A stretch of DNA of 60,499 bases from Bacteroidia bacterium (GCA_030427985.1 JAUIBH010000014.1:1-60499); one strand, 5' to 3'; numbered from the stretch's first letter, positions 1 through 8,986 are shown. Translations and numbers: made by a program. The notes: a model not told the origin generated them from the letters alone.

Positions 1-2
1 CC

Positions 3-2210
3 CAGACCGATGAAGCTTTTTTGCTGCTTGGGAAGGCCCGCTATTTTGACCAGCGCTATATTCCTGCATTGGAATCCTTCAATTATATCCTCAGAAAATA
101 TGTGGAGAGCGATAAACTGAACGAGGCCACCATTTGGCGCGAAAAAACCAATATGCGTTTGGACAATCCCGAAGTGGCCATCAAAAACCTGAAGCGATTG
201 TTCAAGTATGAATCACTCAAAGATCAAGAATATGCCGATGCCAATGCGGTTTTGGCCCAGTGCTACATCAACCTGAATGCACCGGATACCGCAATTCAAA
301 AACTTAAAATTGCCCAGGCCTACACCAAGAAAAATCCTGAAAAAGGAAGATACCTTTTTATAATAGGACAGCTTTTTAATCAAATGGGACATAAGGACAG
401 TGCCAATTATGCTTATGATAAAGTCATTGACCTCAACCGCAAATCGCCCAGGGTGTATATGATCAATGCCCATCTTCAAAAAATTAGGAATACGGAAATC
501 ACAGATGCCAACCGGGAGGAACTATTGGAGTATCTGACCGATTTGGAAGAAAACCGGGAAAACCGTCCGTTTTTGGATAAGATCTATCGCGAAGTGGCCC
601 AGTTTCATTTGGGCAATGAATCAGATAGTTTGGCTTTGGTGTATTACAATAAGTCGCTTCGAGCAACTCAGGGTGAACGGAAACTGAATGCCCTCAATTA
701 TCAAAGTCTGGCCGATTATTATTTTGATGAGGATGAATATAAAACGGCAGGCGCTTATTATGATAGCACTCTGACCAATCTTGCCGAAAACACAAGAAAG
801 CATCGTGACATTAAAAAGAAACTAGACAATTTGGAAGATGTCATCAAATATGAGGACATTGTTCAATACACCGATAGTGTCATTACCGTTTACCAAATGC
901 CCGAGGTGGAGCGAAAGGCCTATTTTGAAGAGCATATTGCAGAATTAAAGCGCAAGGCCGAAGAAGAGGAAGCAAAGAAACAACAGCAAGCCGAGGCCGG
1001 TTTTGCCACATTTGCAAACAGTAAAGGTGGAAAAGAAAATAAAGGGAAGTTCTACTTCTACAACATCACCAGTTTGGGGTATGGCAAAAACGATTTCAGA
1101 ACCCGATGGGGTGACAGGACCTTGGAAGATGATTGGCGTTGGAGCAACAAATCCAGAACATTGGTGTCCGAGGCAACCGGGGAACAAGTGGCGGGTAACG
1201 ATGCATCAACACAAAACCTTACCGAAGACCAAAAATATTCAGTGGATTACTATTTAGGGCAAATCCCTACGGATGCATCCGTAATTGACAGTCTATGGAC
1301 AGAACGGAACTTTGCCAACTATCAATTGGGATTGATCTATAAAGAAAAATTTAAGGACAATCTTTTGGCCGCCGCCAAATTGGAACGGGTTTTGGCCTCC
1401 AATCCAGAGGAGCGTTTGATTCTTCCTTCAAAATATAATCTGTACAAGATTTATGAGGAAAGCGGGAGTCCGTTGGCTCAGAATATGAAACAGGATATCA
1501 TCACCAACCACTCGGATACCCGTTATGCAGAGATTTTGTTGAATCCACAAGCGGTCTTGGCAGGAAATACGGATAGCCCTGATGCACGGTACGCGGCTTT
1601 GTTCAAACTATACGAACAACAAGAATATTTGCAAGTCATTACCTTATCAGAAGAATACATCAACAAATTTACTGGCGACCCCATCGTTCCCAAATTTGAA
1701 ATGTTGAAGGCAAACGCCATTGGTCGCTTGCAAGGCTTTGAACAGTTTAAAGATGCCTTGAACTATGTGGCCCTGACCTATCCCAACAATCCCGAAGGAA
1801 AAAAAGCAGAGCAAATTGTGGAAGAGCAATTGCCCAAATTGGAAAAGAAGGAATTCTCTCCAGAAACGGGTTCCACGGGAACCTCAAACTGGAAGGTGGT
1901 CTTTCCATTTAAAATAAGGGACGACGAAAAAGCGTTAATCTTAAAGAAGCGATTGGAGGATGCCATTAAAGAGCTTAACTATAAAAATGTGGTTTCCAAA
2001 GACATTTATAATTTGGAAGACGAGTTTGTGGTGGTGCATGGATTCCGATCTAAGGATTTTGCCCTGGGCTTTGCAGAGCTTATTAAAAACAATAAGGACT
2101 ACCGCATTAAAGATGAGAATTTTGTAGTTTTATCGGAGAACTATAAAATTGTTCAGGTCCACAAAAATTTAGAATCATACAAAGAACATATTTTAACCCC
2201 AAAACCCTAG
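3..2210 (+). CDS. sprE: SprE/PorW-like TPR protein (5' truncated by window)
   Basis: Long tetratricopeptide-repeat protein whose reading frame is already open at the window edge; residues before the first in-frame TTG (position 21) still look like TPR helix, so the true start lies upstream. TPR-like helical pairs fill roughly the first 290 visible residues, followed by a charged Lys/Glu/Gln-rich stretch (about 310-330), a second helical region and a compact C-terminal domain (about 630-730). Length, TPR layout and position directly upstream of bactofilin-atpZ-atpB match the SprE/PorW family, a lipoprotein of the Bacteroidota type IX secretion system needed for gliding and protein export. The lipoprotein signal cannot be seen because the 5' end is missing. 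The gene name rests on family recognition and gene order. The next gene starts 6 bp downstream, so co-transcription is likely. Confidence 0.75.
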   Translation, partial: QTDEAFLLLGKARYFDQRYIPALESFNYILRKYVESDKLNEATIWREKTNMRLDNPEVAIKNLKRLFKYESLKDQEYADANAVLAQCYINLNAPDTAIQKLKIAQAYTKKNPEKGRYLFIIGQLFNQMGHKDSANYAYDKVIDLNRKSPRVYMINAHLQKIRNTEITDANREELLEYLTDLEENRENRPFLDKIYREVAQFHLGNESDSLALVYYNKSLRATQGERKLNALNYQSLADYYFDEDEYKTAGAYYDSTLTNLAENTRKHRDIKKKLDNLEDVIKYEDIVQYTDSVITVYQMPEVERKAYFEEHIAELKRKAEEEEAKKQQQAEAGFATFANSKGGKENKGKFYFYNITSLGYGKNDFRTRWGDRTLEDDWRWSNKSRTLVSEATGEQVAGNDASTQNLTEDQKYSVDYYLGQIPTDASVIDSLWTERNFANYQLGLIYKEKFKDNLLAAAKLERVLASNPEERLILPSKYNLYKIYEESGSPLAQNMKQDIITNHSDTRYAEILLNPQAVLAGNTDSPDARYAALFKLYEQQEYLQVITLSEEYINKFTGDPIVPKFEMLKANAIGRLQGFEQFKDALNYVALTYPNNPEGKKAEQIVEEQLPKLEKKEFSPETGSTGTSNWKVVFPFKIRDDEKALILKKRLEDAIKELNYKNVVSKDIYNLEDEFVVVHGFRSKDFALGFAELIKNNKDYRIKDENFVVLSENYKIVQVHKNLESYKEHILTPKP

Positions 2211-2216
2211 AACACA

Positions 2217-2657
2217 ATGTTTTCTGACAACAAAAAACCCAGACCTATGAATGAACTTGGCGGACAGCCCAACAGAATTGAAAAGAACACCAAGATAAAA
2301 GGAGACATTACTTCCGAAGCCGATTTTAGAATCGATGGCAAACTGGAAGGCAATGTAAAAACCTCCGGCAAGGTGGTCATTGGAAAAGATGGCTACATCA
2401 ACGGAAAAGTGGAATGCGTAAATGCGGATATTGAAGGGAAGTTCAACGGCGAACTCAACGTAAAAGATTTACTTTCCTTAAAAGCTTCCGCTCTTATTGA
2501 AGGTACCGTATCCGTTGCAAAATTGGCCGTGGAGCCGGGAGCAACTTTTAACGCAGCCTGTACCATGGGCAAAGGTGCAACCACGAATTCTTCATCGTCT
2601 TCAGCAGCACCAAAATTGGAGTCTACCAAAAGCAATGAGCCAGCAAAAGCCTCCTAA
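2217..2657 (+). CDS. bactofilin (polymer-forming cytoskeletal protein)
   Basis: 146-residue protein with a central right-handed beta-helix of bactofilin type (about residues 20-115), seen as repeated short hydrophobic/glycine rungs such as GDITSEADFRIDGKLEG and GKVECVNADIEGKFNGEL. Short disordered N- and C-terminal tails (Ser/Ala/Lys-rich end) are usual for bactofilins, which polymerise without nucleotide and often scaffold envelope enzymes. It lies 6 bp after the SprE/PorW-like gene and its end overlaps the AtpZ start by 23 bp, so it is probably co-transcribed with both. A role in organising the secretion/gliding machinery or ATP synthase is inference from context only. Confidence 0.9.
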   Translation: MFSDNKKPRPMNELGGQPNRIEKNTKIKGDITSEADFRIDGKLEGNVKTSGKVVIGKDGYINGKVECVNADIEGKFNGELNVKDLLSLKASALIEGTVSVAKLAVEPGATFNAACTMGKGATTNSSSSSAAPKLESTKSNEPAKAS

Positions 2658-2865
2658 AAAAAAGAATACCTTTAGAAATGCGGCCATCCTTACAGGCATC
2701 GGCTTTGAAATGGGGGCTATCATTTATTTGTCCGTCCAAGGCGGAAAATGGTTGGACGCCGAATATCAAAATGAAAAGAATATTTTTACGGTAATTGCCA
2801 CTTTATTGGGAGTGGCAATTTCTATTTGGCTAGTTTTGCAGCAGTTAAAACGTATTAAATACTGA
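2635..2865 (+). CDS. atpZ: AtpZ/AtpI-family ATP synthase accessory protein
   Basis: 76-residue protein with a short basic N-terminus (MSQQKPPKKKNTF) and two predicted membrane helices around GIGFEMGAIIYLSVQGG and FTVIATLLGVAISIWLVL, the standard AtpZ/AtpI (DUF3018-like small AtpI) layout. These proteins sit upstream of F-type ATP synthase operons and are thought to help assemble the c-ring or carry cations. The ATG at 2635 is preferred over a longer in-frame extension because upstream residues overlap the bactofilin gene and do not resemble the family. The stop overlaps the next start (ATGA). Confidence 0.85.
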   Translation: MSQQKPPKKKNTFRNAAILTGIGFEMGAIIYLSVQGGKWLDAEYQNEKNIFTVIATLLGVAISIWLVLQQLKRIKY

Positions 2866-3272
2866 TGTTAAAACGCAACCTGTTCGCCCAGTTTCTTATC
2901 CTTCTTTTGATTTTATTGGTTTTAGCTTTTGCAGGGCATTTGTATGTCTTATCTAGCAAAGAGCTTCCACTTTATGGTAATCTAATTGTGCGCTCCTATG
3001 TAATCAATGGGATTTTGGCTGCGATTATTTTTGGATTGCTCTTCCGTTTTAGGGAACGGTTGAAGAACCAAATCGGGTTTTTGTTTATGGCCGGAAGCTT
3101 GGTTAAATTTGTGTTTTTCTTCGTCTTTTTCTATCCAACTTACATAAGCGATGGGGACATGTCCGGTCAAGAATTTGCTGCTTTTTTTGTCCCCTATGCC
3201 ATCGCTCTTTTTCTGGAGACTTTTTTTGCTTCGCGAATGCTTAAAATTTTAGAGGAATCCTCTGAAGATTAG
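2865..3272 (+). CDS. DUF6168-like four-helix membrane protein
   Basis: 135 residues with about four hydrophobic segments (approximately 8-28, 45-62, 70-92 and 105-125) separated by short charged loops. It starts on the AtpZ stop codon (ATGA overlap) and precedes atpB, a position occupied in flavobacteria by a small membrane protein usually described as DUF6168 or AtpI-like. I recognise the placement and topology rather than a diagnostic motif. A role in ATP synthase assembly is plausible from synteny alone. Confidence 0.7.
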   Translation: MLKRNLFAQFLILLLILLVLAFAGHLYVLSSKELPLYGNLIVRSYVINGILAAIIFGLLFRFRERLKNQIGFLFMAGSLVKFVFFFVFFYPTYISDGDMSGQEFAAFFVPYAIALFLETFFASRMLKILEESSED

Positions 3273-3332
3273 GCGACTCAAAATCCTCAAAAATAAAAGT
3301 TTGAAAGCTTTTTTCTTTTTGGAAGAATGGCT

Positions 3333-3340
3333 TACATTTG
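3333..3340 (+). promoter_or_regulatory. Bacteroidota -7 element upstream of atpB
   Basis: TACATTTG matches the Bacteroidota -7 consensus TAnnTTTG and lies 34 nt before the atpB ATG. No convincing -33 TTG was found at the usual spacing, so this is a likely but not certain promoter giving the atp genes transcription independent of the upstream SprE/bactofilin genes. Confidence 0.5.
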
Positions 3341-3373
3341 CACCGATTTTGAGAGACCGATATTTTGAGCGAA

Positions 3374-4510
3374 ATGCGAAAGACTTTTTTTACGAGATTA
3401 CTTCTTGTCGGAACACTATTGTTGGCCCAGTTCACTTTTGCGAAGGAACAGGAACACGAAACTGAAGAACACGGCAAGGACCTAAAGACTGAAATTAAGG
3501 AGTACATTTCACACCACCTTAAGGATTCTCACGACTTTTCCTTGTTTTCGTACACCACAGAAAGTGGAGAGCACAAATATGTTGGTTTTCCATTGCCCGT
3601 TATTTTAATTGACGATGGCCTGAAGGTTTTCTCTTCCTCAAAATTCCATCACGGGGAAACCGTGGCCGAAGTAGACGGCAACTATTACAAGCTGTACCAT
3701 AGCAAAATCTATAAGACAGATGCTGAGGGCACCATTACCTATGATGAAGAGCACCATCCTACCAACGTAAAACCGTTGGACTTTTCCATCACCAAAAATG
3801 TGGTAATGATCATTGTTACCGGTTTGTTGATGTTGTGGCTGTTCACCAGCTTGGCAAGATCTTATGCCAAGAACGGAGGTATTCCAACTGGAGTTGGTCG
3901 CTTCTTTGAGCCTATCATATTATATATAAGGGATGATATTGCCAGACCTAACATCGGAGAGGCAAAGTATAAGAAGTACATGCCCTATTTGTTGAGCATC
4001 TTCTTCTTTATCTGGTTCTTGAACATTTTTGGCCTGACCCCACTGGGTATCAATGTAACAGGAAACATCGCCATCACGTTTGCGTTGGCCTTGATGACCT
4101 TCTTGTTCACCAACTTTACCGGAACAAAAGATTATTGGGGACACCAGTTCAATCCACTGGGCAACACCATGCCTTGGTACGCCAAGATACCGTTATATAT
4201 CATCTTGGTTCCCATTGAAATTTTAGGATTGTTCATTAAGCCATTCTCGCTGTTGATTCGTTTGTACGCGAACATGCAGGCAGGACACATTGTATTGATG
4301 AGCTTAATCGGGTTGATGTTCATCTTTAAAAGTTGGATTGGAAGCCCATTGTCCTTCGGACTGGCCTTTGCCATTTCATTGATAGAAGTATTGGTAGCGT
4401 TGCTACAAGCCTATATTTTCACCATGTTGAGTGCGTTGTACTTCGGATTTGCTTCCGAGGATCATCATGCAGAAGGTCATGAAGATGACCCAGAGTTGGC
4501 GCATCTATAG
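3374..4510 (+). CDS. atpB: F0F1 ATP synthase subunit a (long Bacteroidota form)
   Basis: 378-residue subunit a of the membrane F0 motor, the half-channel stator that passes ions to the c-ring. The essential arginine is in LLIRLYANMQAGH (about Arg296). Compared with the roughly 270-residue enterobacterial protein, it has an N-terminal extension of about 100 residues with a signal peptide (MRKTFFTRLLLVGTLLLAQF) and a His/Glu-rich extracytoplasmic segment, as known for Bacteroidota. The C-terminus is also His/Asp/Glu-rich. A TTG start 9 nt upstream (3365) is possible; the ATG is preferred because the signal peptide begins there. First gene of the atpBEFHAG cluster. Confidence 0.95.
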   Translation: MRKTFFTRLLLVGTLLLAQFTFAKEQEHETEEHGKDLKTEIKEYISHHLKDSHDFSLFSYTTESGEHKYVGFPLPVILIDDGLKVFSSSKFHHGETVAEVDGNYYKLYHSKIYKTDAEGTITYDEEHHPTNVKPLDFSITKNVVMIIVTGLLMLWLFTSLARSYAKNGGIPTGVGRFFEPIILYIRDDIARPNIGEAKYKKYMPYLLSIFFFIWFLNIFGLTPLGINVTGNIAITFALALMTFLFTNFTGTKDYWGHQFNPLGNTMPWYAKIPLYIILVPIEILGLFIKPFSLLIRLYANMQAGHIVLMSLIGLMFIFKSWIGSPLSFGLAFAISLIEVLVALLQAYIFTMLSALYFGFASEDHHAEGHEDDPELAHL

Positions 4511-4528
4511 GATATGTTGTTCCCGCTG

Positions 4529-4552
4529 TTCCCTGAGCGTAGTCGAAGGGAA
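4529..4552. repeat. palindromic GAGCGTAGTCGA-type repeat between atpB and atpE
   Basis: TTCCCT (4529-4534) and AGGGAA (4547-4552) form an inverted repeat around GAGCGTAGTCGA. The core resembles those at 10889-10913, 37489-37540 and near 51500, so this looks like a member of a dispersed palindromic repeat family inside the atp operon. Confidence 0.6.
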
Positions 4553-4597
4553 GCAGGAATCAAGTAAAAGTAAATTGAATTTTAATTTTTAAACTAG

Positions 4598-4795
<198 letters not shown>

Positions 4796-4881
4796 TCAAA
4801 AAATCCAGAGCAAAAGTTGTAACGGTTGGTTGCAACTTTTGCTTCATTTTTAGTTTAAAAGCACAAGAATAAAGCATAGAT

Positions 4882-5382
4882 ATGGAAAAGTTATTGGAAG
4901 AGTTTTCGTTGGGACTGTTTTTTTGGCAAACCATTTTGTTCGGATTGCTGTTGTTCCTATTGTGGAAGTTTGCATGGAAACCTATCCTTAAGGCCGTAAA
5001 TGATCGTGAAGAAGGCATCAAGAATGCTTTGGATGCTGCCGATGCTGCCAAAAAGGAAATGCAAAACGTTACTGCCGATAGCGAAAAATTGTTGAAGGAG
5101 GCCAGAGCAGAGCGCGATGCCTTGTTGAAAGAAGCTAGAGAGCTTAAGGACGGTATCGTTTCCGAAGCCAAAGAGCAGGCCAAGGTTGAAGGTGATAAAA
5201 TGATCAAGCAGGCCCAGGCCACCATCGAAAGTGAAAAGAAAGCTGCCGTTGCCGATATTAAAGCACAAGTAGCCAACCTTTCCTTGGAAATCGCAGAGAA
5301 AGTCATCAAAGAAGAATTGTCCGACAAGAAGAAGCAACAGAAGTTGGTGGATGATATGTTGGGCGACATCAAATTGAATTAA
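4882..5382 (+). CDS. atpF: F0F1 ATP synthase subunit b
   Basis: 166 residues: one N-terminal membrane helix (about 10-28, LFFWQTILFGLLLFLLWKF) followed by a long Ala/Lys/Glu-rich coiled coil (about 35-150), the peripheral stalk that holds the F1 head to subunit a. It has the family's usual length. Followed by an unusual 84-bp gap with degenerate inverted words before atpH, where most operons are tightly packed. Confidence 0.95.
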   Translation: MEKLLEEFSLGLFFWQTILFGLLLFLLWKFAWKPILKAVNDREEGIKNALDAADAAKKEMQNVTADSEKLLKEARAERDALLKEARELKDGIVSEAKEQAKVEGDKMIKQAQATIESEKKAAVADIKAQVANLSLEIAEKVIKEELSDKKKQQKLVDDMLGDIKLN

Positions 5383-5466
5383 AAATTAAGGTATTGGTGT
5401 GCTAAGGTGCGGTTGCGAAATAAGTTCAACTTAACCTTTCACCATTAACCCAATAACCTAAAGAAT
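5383..5466. other. intergenic insert with degenerate inverted words (possible cassette scar)
   Basis: Between atpF and atpH: AGGTATTGG (5389-5397) is near-matched in inverted orientation by CCAATAACCT (5450-5459), and nearby words (CTAAGGTG; TTAACC) recur on both arms. It resembles the degenerate inverted flanks of the four-helix-bundle genes at 7618 and 32661 but holds no gene. Interpretation as a scar is inference. Confidence 0.35.
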
Positions 5467-6006
5467 ATGAACCAAAACAGGGCAGCCATACGCTACGCAA
5501 AAGCAACCTTGGATTTTGCTATCGAAAAGAAAGCGGCAGAGGCCGTTGAAAAGGATATGCGAACTATTTCAGCGACCATTTCTGAAAGTAATGATTTAAA
5601 GAAACTTTTGGACAGTCCCGTTGTAAAGAGCGAGGTAAAGAAAAATGCTTTGCTAGAAATTTTCAAGGACTCCTCGGAAATTACCAAAGGACTTATTGAG
5701 ACTTTGATAAGCAACAAAAGGGTGGCCATGTTGCAGGAAGTGGCTTTTAAATATATCATCCTTCATGAAAAATTGAAAGGAGAAGATGTAGCCTTTGTAA
5801 CCACAGCCGTTCCTTTGACCGCTGATTTGGAAAAGAAAGTATTGGCCGAGGTGAGCAAGATCACTGGAAACAAAGTCACAATCGAGAACAAGATTGACGA
5901 AAGCATTATTGGTGGATTTGTATTGCGCGTTGGCGATTTACAGTATGATGCCAGCATCGCAAACAAATTGAACAGTTTAAAAAGAGAATTTACAAATAGT
6001 CTATAA
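5467..6006 (+). CDS. atpH: F0F1 ATP synthase subunit delta
   Basis: 179-residue delta (OSCP) subunit linking the peripheral stalk to the top of the F1 alpha/beta hexamer. It starts with the typical N-terminal helix ([20 protein letters not shown]), continues with an all-helical domain to about residue 105, and ends with the conserved beta-rich region including [18 protein letters not shown] (about 149-166). It ends 2 bp before the atpA start, consistent with translational coupling. Confidence 0.95.
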   Translation: MNQNRAAIRYAKATLDFAIEKKAAEAVEKDMRTISATISESNDLKKLLDSPVVKSEVKKNALLEIFKDSSEITKGLIETLISNKRVAMLQEVAFKYIILHEKLKGEDVAFVTTAVPLTADLEKKVLAEVSKITGNKVTIENKIDESIIGGFVLRVGDLQYDASIANKLNSLKREFTNSL

Positions 6007-6008
6007 AA

Positions 6009-7586
6009 ATGGCAGGAGTAAAAGCCGCTGAGGTATCAGCAATTTTGAAAAAACAGTTATCAGGTTTTGAGGCTACCGCTTCTTTGGATGAAGTAGGTAC
6101 CGTATTGCAAGTAGGGGATGGTATTGCCCGTGTGTACGGACTTTCCAATGCCCAGTACGGGGAGCTTGTGGAGTTTGATGGTGGAATGGAAGGTATCGTT
6201 CTTAACCTTGAGGAAGATAACGTAGGTGTGGTTTTGTTGGGTCCAACCAAAGAAATTGTGGAAGGAGCCACCGTAAAAAGAACACAACGTATCGCATCCA
6301 TTAAAGTTGGTGAAGGAATTGTTGGCCGTGTAGTGGATACCTTGGGTAACCCTATTGACGGTAAAGGACCTATCGCCGGAGAAACCTATGAGATGCCTTT
6401 GGAGCGTAAAGCACCTGGTGTAATTTTTAGACAACCTGTAAACGAACCTTTGCAGACTGGTATCAAAGCGATTGACGCGATGATTCCGGTGGGTCGTGGA
6501 CAAAGGGAGTTGGTTATTGGTGATAAACAGACAGGTAAAACTACCGTTTGTATTGATACCATCTTGAACCAAAAAGAATTTTACGATGCTGGCGAGCCAG
6601 TTTACTGTATCTATGTAGCTGTTGGTCAGAAAGCATCCACAGTTGCTGCCATTGCAAAGACATTGGAAGACAGAGGAGCTTTGGCGTACACCACTATCGT
6701 AGCGGCCAACGCATCTGACCCTGCCCCTATGCAGGTATATGCTCCTTTCGCTGGTGCAGCGATTGGGGAGTACTTCAGGGATACAGGTCGTCCTGCTTTG
6801 ATCATCTATGATGATTTGTCAAAACAAGCGGTGGCCTATCGTGAAGTATCCTTGTTGTTGCGTAGACCTCCAGGACGTGAAGCATATCCTGGTGACGTTT
6901 TCTACCTGCACTCAAGATTGTTGGAGCGTGCTGCAAAAGTGATTGGGGATGATGAGATTGCAAAGAACATGAACGACCTTCCAGAGGTGTTGAAACCAAT
7001 GGTAAAAGGTGGTGGTTCATTGACCGCATTGCCTATTATTGAAACTCAAGCAGGTGACGTATCAGCGTATATCCCAACCAACGTAATTTCCATTACCGAT
7101 GGTCAGATATTCTTGGAGCAAGATTTGTTCAACCAAGGGGTGCGTCCTGCGATCAACGTGGGTATCTCTGTATCCCGTGTGGGTGGTTCTGCACAGATCA
7201 AGTCCATGAAGAAAGTGGCCGGTACCTTGAAATTGGACCAAGCCCAGTTCCGTGAATTGGAAGCTTTTGCCAAGTTTGGTTCCGATTTGGATGCCGCTAC
7301 CTTGAATGTAATTGAAAAGGGACGTAGAAACGTGGAAATCTTGAAACAAGGTCAGAACGATCCGTTCACCGTTGAAGATCAGGTAGCTATCATCTTTGCA
7401 GGTTCCAAGAACTTGTTGCGTGATGTTCCTGTGGATAAGGTAAAGGAGTTTGAAAGAGATTACTTGGAGTTCTTGAATGCAAAGCACAGAGGTGTATTGG
7501 ATAGCCTAAAGGCCGGTAAATTAACCGATGAGGTTATCGATACCCTAACTGCGGTTGCAAAGGATCTTTCAGGAAAGTATAAATAA
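6009..7586 (+). CDS. atpA: F0F1 ATP synthase subunit alpha
   Basis: 525-residue alpha subunit of the F1 head. Visible domains: N-terminal beta-barrel (about 25-95), nucleotide-binding domain with Walker A GDKQTGKT (171-178), DDLSKQA and the [19 protein letters not shown] signature, then the helical C-terminal domain. Alpha sites bind nucleotide but are non-catalytic; the catalytic beta subunit (atpD) and epsilon (atpC) are not in this window. Usually atpG follows directly, but here a four-helix-bundle gene intervenes. Confidence 0.97.
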   Translation: MAGVKAAEVSAILKKQLSGFEATASLDEVGTVLQVGDGIARVYGLSNAQYGELVEFDGGMEGIVLNLEEDNVGVVLLGPTKEIVEGATVKRTQRIASIKVGEGIVGRVVDTLGNPIDGKGPIAGETYEMPLERKAPGVIFRQPVNEPLQTGIKAIDAMIPVGRGQRELVIGDKQTGKTTVCIDTILNQKEFYDAGEPVYCIYVAVGQKASTVAAIAKTLEDRGALAYTTIVAANASDPAPMQVYAPFAGAAIGEYFRDTGRPALIIYDDLSKQAVAYREVSLLLRRPPGREAYPGDVFYLHSRLLERAAKVIGDDEIAKNMNDLPEVLKPMVKGGGSLTALPIIETQAGDVSAYIPTNVISITDGQIFLEQDLFNQGVRPAINVGISVSRVGGSAQIKSMKKVAGTLKLDQAQFRELEAFAKFGSDLDAATLNVIEKGRRNVEILKQGQNDPFTVEDQVAIIFAGSKNLLRDVPVDKVKEFERDYLEFLNAKHRGVLDSLKAGKLTDEVIDTLTAVAKDLSGKYK

Positions 7587-7607
7587 GTTCAGAGTTCAGA
7601 GTTCAGA
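7587..7607. repeat. three tandem copies of GTTCAGA
   Basis: A 7-nt unit, GTTCAGA, is repeated three times immediately after the atpA stop codon, running directly into the left inverted repeat of the four-helix-bundle cassette. Confidence 0.8.
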
Positions 7608-7622
7608 GTGATGGGTTATGAG
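7606..7622. repeat. left imperfect inverted repeat of four-helix-bundle cassette 1
   Basis: GAGTGATGGGTTATGAG pairs, with 15 of 17 positions matching, with the reverse complement of 7950-7966 (CTCTTAACTCATCACTC). The left arm contains the ORF start codon (7618) and the right arm contains its stop codon (7954-7956), so the repeats delimit the gene almost exactly. Confidence 0.65.
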
Positions 7623-7956
7623 TAAATTGGAAAACAGTCCTATAAGGATTAAAAGTTTTCAGTTTGCATGTGAAATTGTCCATTACTGTGATGTGCTAAA
7701 GAACAATAAAGATTTTGAGATAGCTTCTCAATTGTTAAAAAGCGGAACGAGTATTGGTGCAAATACTAGGGAAGCACAAAGAGGGGTTAGCACAAAAGAT
7801 TTTAAAAATAAATTTGGGATAGCTTTAAAGGAGGCTGATGAAACCAAATATTGGTTGGAGATTCTGGAAGCAACTGGTAGAGAAGTCCCTAAAGATTTAA
7901 TGGAAAAGTGTGAGGAGTTAATGCGTATACTGGTTGCGATTATCAAAAACTCTTAA
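7618..7956 (+). CDS. four-helix-bundle protein (S23/IVS family), copy 1
   Basis: 112-residue, mostly helical protein of the four-helix-bundle family first known from intervening sequences in 23S rRNA genes and related to the Avd accessory protein of diversity-generating retroelements. The family core is visible: LLKSGTSIGANTREAQ, then FGIALKEADETKYWLEIL. A paralogue lies at 32661-33029 with the same core (ILKAGTSIGANVKEAQ). Orphan members are common in Bacteroidota and have no firm function. It is inserted between atpA and atpG in the same orientation, 31 bp after atpA and 30 bp before atpG, with inverted repeats overlapping both ends, so it should be carried on the atp transcript. It is not an ATP synthase subunit. 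Base composition looks more AT-rich than the flanking atp genes. Confidence 0.88.
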   Translation: MSKLENSPIRIKSFQFACEIVHYCDVLKNNKDFEIASQLLKSGTSIGANTREAQRGVSTKDFKNKFGIALKEADETKYWLEILEATGREVPKDLMEKCEELMRILVAIIKNS

Positions 7957-7966
7957 CTCATCACTC
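7950..7966. repeat. right imperfect inverted repeat of four-helix-bundle cassette 1
   Basis: Partner of 7606-7622 (15/17 identity in inverted orientation). It overlaps the stop codon of the four-helix-bundle gene and is followed by further related words (TAACCCATAAC, 7968-7978). Confidence 0.65.
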
Positions 7967-7986
7967 CTAACCCATAACTGTAAAAA

Positions 7987-8847
7987 ATGGCGAATCTAAA
8001 GGAAATACGGAATAGGATTTCATCCATCTCTTCAACGATGCAAATTACAAGTGCCATGAAAATGGTTTCTGCTGCCAAGTTGAAGAAGGCCCAAGATGCC
8101 ATTACGGCGATGCGTCCTTATTCGGATAAACTTACCGAGTTGTTACAAGGACTAAGTGCCAGTTTGGATGGTGACGCTGGAAGTGCATTTACGGACAGCA
8201 GACCTATAAACAAAGTTTTGGTGGTTGCCATCACCTCTAACCGAGGTTTGTGTGGAGCGTTCAATTCCAACATCATCAAACAGAGCCGGACTTTGGTAGG
8301 GCAAACCTACGCTGGAAAGCAAGTAGATTTTGTGACCATTGGAAAGAAGGCTAACGATATTCTTCGTAAAAAGAATACCATCGTGGCCAATCATAGCGAT
8401 GTTTATGATGATTTAACTTTTGATAACGTGGCTGATATTGCTCAGTTTTTGATGGATTGGTTCACAGAAGGCAAGTATGACCGAATCGATTTGGTCTATA
8501 ACAAGTTCAAGAACGCCGCCACTCAGATTGTAATGACCGAGCAGTTTTTGCCCATCGCTATTTCTGAAGAGAATGGTTCCAATGTTTCAGATTACATTTT
8601 TGAGCCGTCCAAGGCTGAAATTGTGGAACAATTGATTCCAAAATCATTGAAGACCCAATTGTTCAAGGCTGTAAGGGATTCCTTTGCCAGTGAGCACGGT
8701 GCCCGTATGACAGCCATGCACAAAGCAACGGATAATGCTGCTGAACTGCGAGATGAATTAAAATTGACGTACAATAAAGCCCGTCAAGCTGCCATTACCA
8801 ACGAGATTTTAGAGATTGTAGGTGGTGCCGAGGCATTGAACAACTAA
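7987..8847 (+). CDS. atpG: F0F1 ATP synthase subunit gamma
   Basis: 286-residue central rotor shaft. The N-terminal helix MANLKEIRNRISSISSTMQI and the C-terminal helix with SEHGARMTAMHKATDNA are the conserved coiled-coil arms that rotate inside the alpha/beta hexamer; the central Rossmann-like part contains VAITSNRGLCGAFN. Last gene of the cluster, followed by a rho-independent terminator at 8874. Confidence 0.96.
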   Translation: MANLKEIRNRISSISSTMQITSAMKMVSAAKLKKAQDAITAMRPYSDKLTELLQGLSASLDGDAGSAFTDSRPINKVLVVAITSNRGLCGAFNSNIIKQSRTLVGQTYAGKQVDFVTIGKKANDILRKKNTIVANHSDVYDDLTFDNVADIAQFLMDWFTEGKYDRIDLVYNKFKNAATQIVMTEQFLPIAISEENGSNVSDYIFEPSKAEIVEQLIPKSLKTQLFKAVRDSFASEHGARMTAMHKATDNAAELRDELKLTYNKARQAAITNEILEIVGGAEALNN

Positions 8848-8873
8848 TAGGATTACACTTTAAAAATATAAAG

Positions 8874-8899
8874 AGCCGCTTTAAAAGCGGCTTTTTTTG
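8874..8899 (+). terminator. rho-independent terminator of the atp operon
   Basis: AGCCGCTTT / AAAGCGGCT stem with a short loop, followed by a run of T. It lies 26 bp after the atpG stop. Confidence 0.9.
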
Positions 8900-8986
8900 T
8901 CTACACATCTTTTTCCCGTAATTGGACTAAAGTGTTTTATGTAACTTGTGGGCACCTAGCAAAGGTCATAAAAGAGAACACACCTA

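Noticed and set aside
7618..7956. Diversity-generating retroelement around the Avd-like protein
   Set aside because: No reverse transcriptase or template/variable repeat pair is present near either four-helix-bundle gene.
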